Made by a program: the position numbers and the translations under genes
Origin: a virus
IMG/VR virus record: IMGVR_UViG_3300021964_007473
Location: 1 to 58,919 of that record
Length of the DNA: 58,919 nt
Strand: one strand, 5' to 3'
The notes under the pieces: generated by a model
Database searches by the model: none
Seen by the model: only the letters and a program-made list of their open reading frames with translations
Told to the model about the DNA's origin: nothing
Part shown: positions 43,301 to 52,300 of the stretch, one piece after another
How the letters are laid out: each line of letters starts with the position of its first letter
Position numbering within the stretch: the first letter of the stretch is position 1

Positions 43301-46300
43301 GAAGGTGTGACTGACATTGAGGCAGCAGCCCGTGAGATTGTGCGACTCATCAACCAAGGCGGTGCTGCAAACGGTCGAACCCATGCACGTCGCCCCTCTC
43401 AGCAATATCCCGGCGAAAGCGAGCGTCTTGATTTGACACGTATTGGCGTTCGACAGGACATTGCTAATCCGAACCGTGACCCTACGAGTGCCCATATCTT
43501 TGCTGACTTTGCTGCCACGGGTTCCACTTACGACCCTGCGCCTTGGTGGTACCCTGACGAAGCGTTCGACAGTCATGACCGTGGAAGTCACATGGGGTAC
43601 CTTCGTGCGCACATTGGTCGCGTGGTTGAGGACCTCGACGGCAACGAAGGTTTCTCCATCGTCATTCACAGTACCATCCCCGGTGCAAGCGGTCGCAACT
43701 TCTGTGCTTGGCTTGACAACAGTAAGGGACAGTCCTCCTACAAGCCACAGTACCTCATCGGTCACGGCGGTCGCTTCCGCAACTTTTGGTCGCAACCGGA
43801 CGAGGTTTCCGGTGAGAACATGCACCCCGCTCCGTTGCCGTTGAACAAGCACGGACGCCCCTTTGCTCCAATTACTTCACTCCGAGAATACGTGGCTCAA
43901 GAAGAGCCTGATGACGTGTTTGCAAGCAACCTCGACGTTGCAGCGCGAAACGATGTGGAAAAGAACGCGCTTGCTCGTAAGGTGTCTGCGACCATGGGTG
44001 GTACAGTCAACAACTCGGTGGCTGATGAGTCCTTTGAGGCACAAAGCCCTGCTACGTCGTTGGTCGAAGGGCTACGTCGTGGTAGCACGGCGGTAGGGCG
44101 CATCAACTTCGGTGGGTTGGTTGAAGCAGGTGTACCCGGCTTTGCACCGGACACAGGAGCATTTGGGTTTGGTCGGCGTGGAAGTACCCGCTTCTTTTCC
44201 CGGTATGGAGCCAATGGTCTGAGTGAGTACACAAGTCACGTGAATACGGAAGAGGTCACCGAGGACGCTATTGGTGATACACCGTTGTACGGCATGCGTT
44301 TCACCGACCACCGTGGTCGAGGTTATGGTGTCAGGTACGTCTATCGCTGCGTGAATGATTCCTTTGCCAATGAACTAACAACGCTACCCTCAACCTTGGA
44401 TGATGAAATCGTCATTCACTTCAACGACCGAGACGTTGCACAGGGTGGATTTACCATTGGACACCACATGGCGGGTGAAGGTGATGCAACGGGACGGTTG
44501 GTGCCGAAGAGTGGCATGACTGAAGCAACATGGGTAGGCAACCGTTGGCGTGGCGTCTTTGCCGCAGATGCCGGTTTGAACTGCGAAGCAACGTACAGTT
44601 CAGATACCGTCACCATTGTCCTCGATACCCCTTACGGTACAGGTAGCACCGAGTTCAACAACCATCCTGACATTCTCGGCTACCTTGGTTTCCCCAAGAC
44701 CAACGGTATCATGCAATTGACGGACCCGTATAGTGGAGGTGCTACCACGTTGGATGGTGTGGTTGGCAACACGTTCTCCTATGAATCCCGTACAAGCAAC
44801 GACACGACAGGTACGCACACGTTCTATGGCGTGCGTGGTGCTGATTTCACCGCTACCCACACTTCTGCATCCTTTACTATCACCGACGTACCATTGGGTG
44901 TGTCGTTCAAGGCCGGAAACACTCACCAACTCATCCTCTCTCCGCGTTTGAATTGGACGACGTTGTTGACCGATGAAGTGATTGCGTACGCTACCGTTGC
45001 TGCAATCAACCTACAAGACCCGAACACGGAAGATGGCTACGTTGTTGACGTGCGCCATTTGTATGCAGCAGACGGTCGTACACTCGGAGATTGGGGTGTC
45101 GGTGAAGATGCCGTACTGATTCGTGCGCATAATCCGCAACGTGGTATCAAGCCACTTTCACAGATGTTCAGCGCAAGCCTTCACCGTGACTATGGCATCC
45201 AAGCAGCCCATGTTGAGTTCGGTGAATATCAGAACATCAGCAAGACAAGTGCTACATGGGACGTGACTGCCGGTCTGATTCCACCGTTGAGTGATGATGA
45301 CATTGCATCATCAAAACAAATGACGTGCGGATATATTCCGCGTACCATCGTTCAGATTCGTACCCGAGGTCGCGGCTATCATGCCAACACCCCTACGCCT
45401 ATCCTTGTGGATTCGTACAACGACCCGGTGAACCTCAAGCGGTGGAATGAGAACCTGAAGGGTGTTCGCTTCCTTTCACGACCCGGTGACCATATTCTGC
45501 CTTGTCTGAGCAACCCGCTATTGAAGGTTCAATCCGTTTCAAGCAACGTGTTCACTATGGCTGCGACCAACAAACTCGGTCATGCAATGATTGTCGGTTG
45601 CACTCGTACGATTTCAGGCACCTATACCACATCAAACCGGTTGTTGGCATTCGGTCAAAAGATTCCATTGTTCCACGCAAAGGACAACTATGCACTTGTG
45701 TATGCCAATCAAGGTGCAAACGCGCTTACCGAGTTCACGTACAACACGCAGGAATCATCTCTTCATTGGGATGATGAGTTCGGTGGAAAGACATTGAATC
45801 AGAACTACTACTTCATTTCATCAGTTGGGGAGTTCGACGGTTTCCGTTTGCATGGAAGCGTGGACTCCGAGCCTATCGTGTACTTCCGTGGCGGGCGAGA
45901 TAGCAGCGACCACGATGTGCCGTTGTACTTCGGTGGTGGTTTCAGCGGCGTCGTGCTTGACGTGAACGACGGTACTCAGAACGATTACGCTGACTTCTAT
46001 ACGCACCCGTACTCGACGGGACCAACGGGTACTGCGGGTATTCAGAACGCCAACGAGATTTCAACCTCATTTGCTTTGGTGGATTGCAACGCGCTGCTTG
46101 CCTTCTTCCCCGGTACCGCGCTGCTCAATCAGCACCGAGCCTCAATTCATCCACCTGCGTACAACAAAGATAGCATCCTTACAACTGACGTTGACGTAGG
46201 ATTTGCAACGAAGCACAACGACTTGCCTGCGCACGTCACGGCCCGCTATACCGCCGGTATGGTGTACCAACGCCCAATCCCGCTTGTGCTGCGCATGGGC

Positions 46301-49300
46301 CACCCAACGGCTCGCTACGACGATGCACGCAATAGCGTCACCAACCACACCACCTACGTCATCTATGGACCGGGCCAAGCATTCCCCTTCACCGAAACAA
46401 CCGCTGCTGACGCAGACGTTGAGCCGCACCCCGGTTTTGTCGTGACGGTGGGTAACACATGGAGCAAGGTGCCGCATAGCAAGCAACTGCCCAACCCAAT
46501 TACCAACGATAGGAACGACTACGGCCCACCGACTTCAACCTACCAAAGCAACCGTCAACGTCACCATTGGTACACAACGTGGAATTGGAGTCCCGCTGAA
46601 GGCATCCCTCACGTTGGCGCGGTGTCGAGCGGAGTCAGCCTGTGGCAGCGGCCCGAGCATGGCTACCACTTCGGTGAACACTTCAACCTGCAAGCCACGG
46701 TGTCTTCGCTCAACATTAGCGACTATGCTGCTGCCCACCCCTACAAGCACGCACCCATCGTCGGCTACGGCATTGCTTCGCAGGCTGACTTGACGTTCCA
46801 CATGGACGGCGGCTACCATCCGGGCGGTTCATGGCTTGACAATCAACTCTCATTCAACGCACCCCTTGAGCCAAGCGACTATCGCGTGGCCCGTGATTCG
46901 TGGAACGAGGTCAACCCAACCGCATTCCGTGTTTCAGGTGTCCTTGCAAAGCAGGTTCTCGCGGGTGCATCTGCTGAAGAGGGCGACGACTTCGACCGTG
47001 AAATCATCGTCGTGGATGCTACGCGGTGTCAGAACGGTGAGGAACTCGCAGCCCTGCTTGGACAGGCCATCAACGAGAACCCCGGCAAGGGTGCGCTCAA
47101 GGCCATGGGCGGTACGCACCTTCCTTCGATGGGCAGCGCGATGCGGCAGGACCGCTACGGTTGGGTCGAACTTGACTTCAGCAACTATACTCCTGACATA
47201 TCCAAATCGTACTCTTACGTTGAGGCTACCCTTTCAGGTGGTACGCAAACCATCTTGGAACAGTTGCCTGCGTCGGGATGGATTCGTACAGACAATGCAG
47301 GCCGTACGCTTCACACGGTTGACTTGCCTGCTTTTGCACCTTACCATAGCCGCGAAGTGTACGACAATAGCGGTACGTGGACTGTACGTTTTTGGCTTGC
47401 ACCAAATCGTTTGTTTGGCTATCCTGCATTTGAAGATGCACAGTCTTTTGATGACTTCACTCTTCCTACTCCGGCCAACCTAAGTGGCATCACAAAGGTG
47501 TACGTGTGGAGCAAAGCCGGTGTTCATCGCTTCAACAACGAGGACGACGCTACGCGCAACCACATGACGCAGGTTCACTTTGCAGGCATCGTGGACGCCA
47601 TTGACCGCACTCGCCCTGTGGGTGCGGTTGGATGGGCAGGTGAGCGTTACTCGTACCTCAACTCCCTCAAGGTAGGCACGGAAGGCTACGGTGCAGGTCG
47701 TGGCGCGTGGCATCCAAAGTTGGGCTTCTCTCCCTACGGCTCGGCCTCAACGGTCATGACCGCGTACGGACACGTACCGCACACGTATGCATTGTACAAT
47801 ACTCCTGAATCACTCGTCTATGCAAACTATGACGGCGTGGGTACACCCTACGGTTCATGGACTGTTGAAACCGCATATGCATCTATTTCATACACAACCA
47901 ACAACGCAGACACCGCTACTGCATACAAGGCGGCGGATAGTGCCATCAACCTCACAAACAGTCTGACTGACTTTAGCATCCCGCGTGAGTTGTACCACCC
48001 GCAGGGTGTCTTCTCCAAGGGCTTCCTCGTTGTTTCCTATGAGAGTGAATTGGCATTGGTCGCCAAGTACGACCGCGACGGCATCACGGCAACCGGTGAT
48101 TGGCTTGCAGTTGTCTCCAAAACCCGTGCGGGTACGGCTGCTTCGACGGCCATTACGTTCGCAGGTACAGCGCAATGGGACGAGCGGATTCACGGTCCTG
48201 AGCGGTTCTATGCCCCTGCGACGGGTGGCCCGAACGTCGAGGCCCTGATTGTCAGCGGCACGGCGACACCGGCAAGTGCGGCTACCGACGACCCTGAAAT
48301 TACTCAGTACACCCTTCATACGGCGGCTACCAATGACAACGACCTCGACAATGCAACACCCGCATTCGCGCAAATTGGTGACCTGTTCTTCGACTTGGAC
48401 AAGAGCGTAGGCTCCTACCTACTGAACGACGCAAGTGAGGTTGAGCGTAACCTGATGGTGGACATGCGCACCGCAGGTGGGGGTACCGACTTCAACGCAA
48501 AGCACGATGACCTCCGCTATTGGCTTGCACAAACCAACGGCTACGAATCGCTTGCCCGCACACCAATGCGCAACTTCAGCGTCGAGCATGTCGTGTGGAA
48601 GCGAATGGACGGCGGCAACTTGTCGCTGCCTGCCTTGAACGCTCGCGGTCTTGGCGGTGTACCCTTCGTCACTCGCGTCAGCGGTGGTACTGCCTACACC
48701 ACGGGTGAGAAGTTGTACGGCAACGTGCGCTTCTCCTTTGAGACGACCAACTCGGCCATGTTCCCAATTATCCAAGCGCAAGAGTTGGCTCACCCGCAGA
48801 TTGCTGCTCGCCACCCCGACGAGTTGCGCAACGTGCTGATGGTTCCCAACGAAGAGATTCAGTTTGATTCAATTGAGGTTGAAGACGACACCGGCCAAAT
48901 CCACACCATCGAGGGCGGCTCGCCGTTCGGTACCATTGTTCGGGCCTTCCGAAAGTTGTCTAACCGCACCTCAGAAGGGCTTGCCCCTGCAATTGCAGGC
49001 AGCGGCGTGGAGCCGAACCTGAAGGTGCGCCTGCCCGACCCCAACTCAATTCCCGGCAACATCATCGTGCGCTCAGGGTTCGACCGACTGCAAGCCTATC
49101 AGACTGAAACAATGGGCAGCGGTGGCATGATGCGACCCGACCTTGCTGACGCACTCAAGCACCAATTCACCGATGAAGTCGTTGGTCCCCGACAAGGACC
49201 AACGTATAGCGACTACGAATGGGACCACATCAGTCAGTCTGCAAGCGGTGAGGCGTTTCCCGACATGACGCGCAAGGGGTGGAGTGCAGCAACGGGCAAC

Positions 49301-52300
49301 GCCCCGCTTGAATCGTCCTACGAGTTGCACGACCGCACACTCTTCTTCCATGTGACGAAGTGCGGAAACACGCACACGCACCGCTATCCGACGCACTACA
49401 CGCATGCAAACGGTGTGCAGAACAACGACCTCTCGGCCACAGGATTCTCGTCCGGTACGCTGAGCGTTGATGCGACGATTGATGCCGCCCTGTACCCCAC
49501 GACCTTCGGGAACCAAGAGGCTGCGGACAACCGCCGCTTTTTGCGTCTGTACGATGCTGCTACCGACCGAGGTGGTGTGGCCTCATTCACGGGCATCAGC
49601 GGTGACACGTTCACCGGCTGCGTCGGTGATGCTGAGTTTGATACCTTGGTTGCTAACGGCGTGAGTGGCCTCAAGGTCGTGCCTTCCTACTACATGCCTG
49701 CGGGTAGCACACGCTTCTATGCAGCACGCCGTCTGCGTGACCACGCTGAAGTCAGCGGCAACAGTCCTGACATGATGCACACGTTGTACTACACCAATGT
49801 GGACGCAGACACAACCGCACATAGCATCTTTTCCAAGCCTGTGTTGACGCCAATGGCCCTGCCACGTATGGGTCACCACTACGTCACGCCGACCATGGCT
49901 ATGCTGCCCGGACATTGGGCACATCCTGCCTACCAAGGTCTGTACGACAAACATCGTGCAATTCGTGCGTCCTCGCACAAGTACGTGGAACAGTCGCTTA
50001 TGGAGTCACTTGGATTCGATGAAGTCAAGAGTGACATTACTACGACGACCACGAACCAATTCTTCGGTCTTGACCCACAACTGCGAATTGGTTCGCTGAC
50101 TGCCACACCGGGAGGACCAAGCGACATTCACGGTGGTGCGTTCACGCTGATGTTTGAAACGAAGGTGCGTAGTGACGGCTACGGTGTACTCGCATCCGAA
50201 GGATATGCGGGTAACATCAACAAAGCCGGAGGACACACCATCGTCCTTGAAGGTGCGGCGACGTATTCGCTTGAGCATCACTTCCCTGACCCTGCCGAGG
50301 TTGGTGCGTATCAAATTGTCATTCAGCCAAACTTGAACAAGTCGCAGTTCATTGGTTATCACGAAAATGCAGCAAATGAATTGACAAGCCAACAAGTTGC
50401 TCTTGTAGTAGCAAAACGAGATTACACTTCAGACGTAGGAGGGTGTACGCTTGTGCTTGCACAGGCCACCGACGCTGACGTGCGTGGTTGTGAAATCTTC
50501 ATCAACGAAGTGATGATTGACCACGACCCCGACCACGGTAGCCAATTCACCAACATTCCACCGTTGCTTTTGTACAACTCATTCGGCGTACAGGAAACCG
50601 AAGCACCTGCGTTCACGCGCATGAGTCTGCCCTATCATCCCGGCATGTTTGCTGACGCAACACCGGGCTTCACCACCAACATTCCGTGGTGGAGTATTGT
50701 ACACAATCAAGACCCTACGCATTCCGAATCTGCCGGTTTCCGTCATTTGACGTGGCACCGCTTTGACAACTACTACGAGTTTGCGCGGGCAAACGCGGGC
50801 AACGTGGCTTCTCAAATTACACTTGCGGGCTATCCAAGCAGCGCACCGGACGTTTATTCAGACTTGTACAACCTCATCAGTCTCAACCCTGTTGCTACTG
50901 TTGAGAGTGTGTCAGCAGGTGTGGTTGTTGTTGACGATGCTCGCGGCTTCCCTGAGTACCCCTACTACGGTCAGAAATTGGAGTACACCGATGCAAACGG
51001 TGTACGTCGTACAACTGAATACACGGATGCTATTGCAGGCTCCGCACAACGCACCATCAATCATCCCGTTAATGCTGACTTTACCAACAATTTGACGGCA
51101 GGCACAAAGTTGCGTCTTACCCGTGCGTACGATTTCCGCCCGTCAGGAGCCATCTTTACCGACTCCAAGACAAGCATCATCACGCGCATGCTACCTCAGA
51201 CCTTGCAAGGTAGCCGTGATACGAATAGCCTGCACTTGGCTGATGCATTCCTGTGCATGTGGCATCCGAACCTTGGGCGACCGTACACGTTTTACTCAGA
51301 TTCAGCCCGCACGTTCCTCAACCCGTTGACTGACCGGGCGGTGGACAACAAGCCGTACAACTCAATGCCTGAGCATTTTGAGACAATTCACTACCACGAC
51401 GCACCGTACTTCGGTAGCGTTGGACCCTTTGGGTTGGCTATCAAGACACCTGCGCCGCCAACAAACATTCCCGCCGGTAATTTTGGTGAAAGCAAACGTA
51501 CGGTAGCATCTCACGTAGTTGCTACCAAAACAATCACCACTACGCCATTTACAGGGTTACTTTTCCAACTTTCCGCAGGTGACGTAATCAGCATTGAATC
51601 GAGACAGTACACGGTTGTGTCGGATAACGGTTCAGACATTGTAGTGGACCAAGTTTTGCCTGTTGAAATTACAGTTGGTGCGTTCGTGTACGAAGGAGCA
51701 GATGGCTCAATGAAAACGGGCGAAGAGATGGACCTGCTGCCTTACCTGACTCATCAGGGTGGACAATCTGATTCGGCTGACGATGCTACGAAAGTAATGC
51801 TCAACAACTTGTGGCCGAGCGGTAGTCGTGGCGGTCCTCTCATCAGTTGTCTTGATGGGTACGGCGCAGTATCGTCTTCATGGAGTTACTCAGGATTGTA
51901 CGGCTATGACCGGTACGCTTGGAAAGATGCTGATATGGTGTCTTGGAGTTCATACGCGGTGAGTAGCGGCATTACAACTGAATTATATTCAACCACTCCA
52001 CCGTTGAATAGCAAGCCACTTCCATTTGGCTACCGCTTTGGTCTGCGTCAACCCTACAACAAACCCCAATGGTCCTTCTATGGAATGCGTGCGTACCGTG
52101 CGGGTAGTCCGTACTACACCGCTGATTACCAACATGGCCCATTGGTGCAACGAGAAACGGGTGCTTGGGGTCATGATACGTTGGCTGATGAAGTGTACCC
52201 GGAAACCTACGTGGGTGTCATGGAGCGGCAGACCAACTTCAGCGGCATGCTTGGCGTGGACATGGCTGAGCGGCAGGTTCGGTATAGCGACGGCATGCGT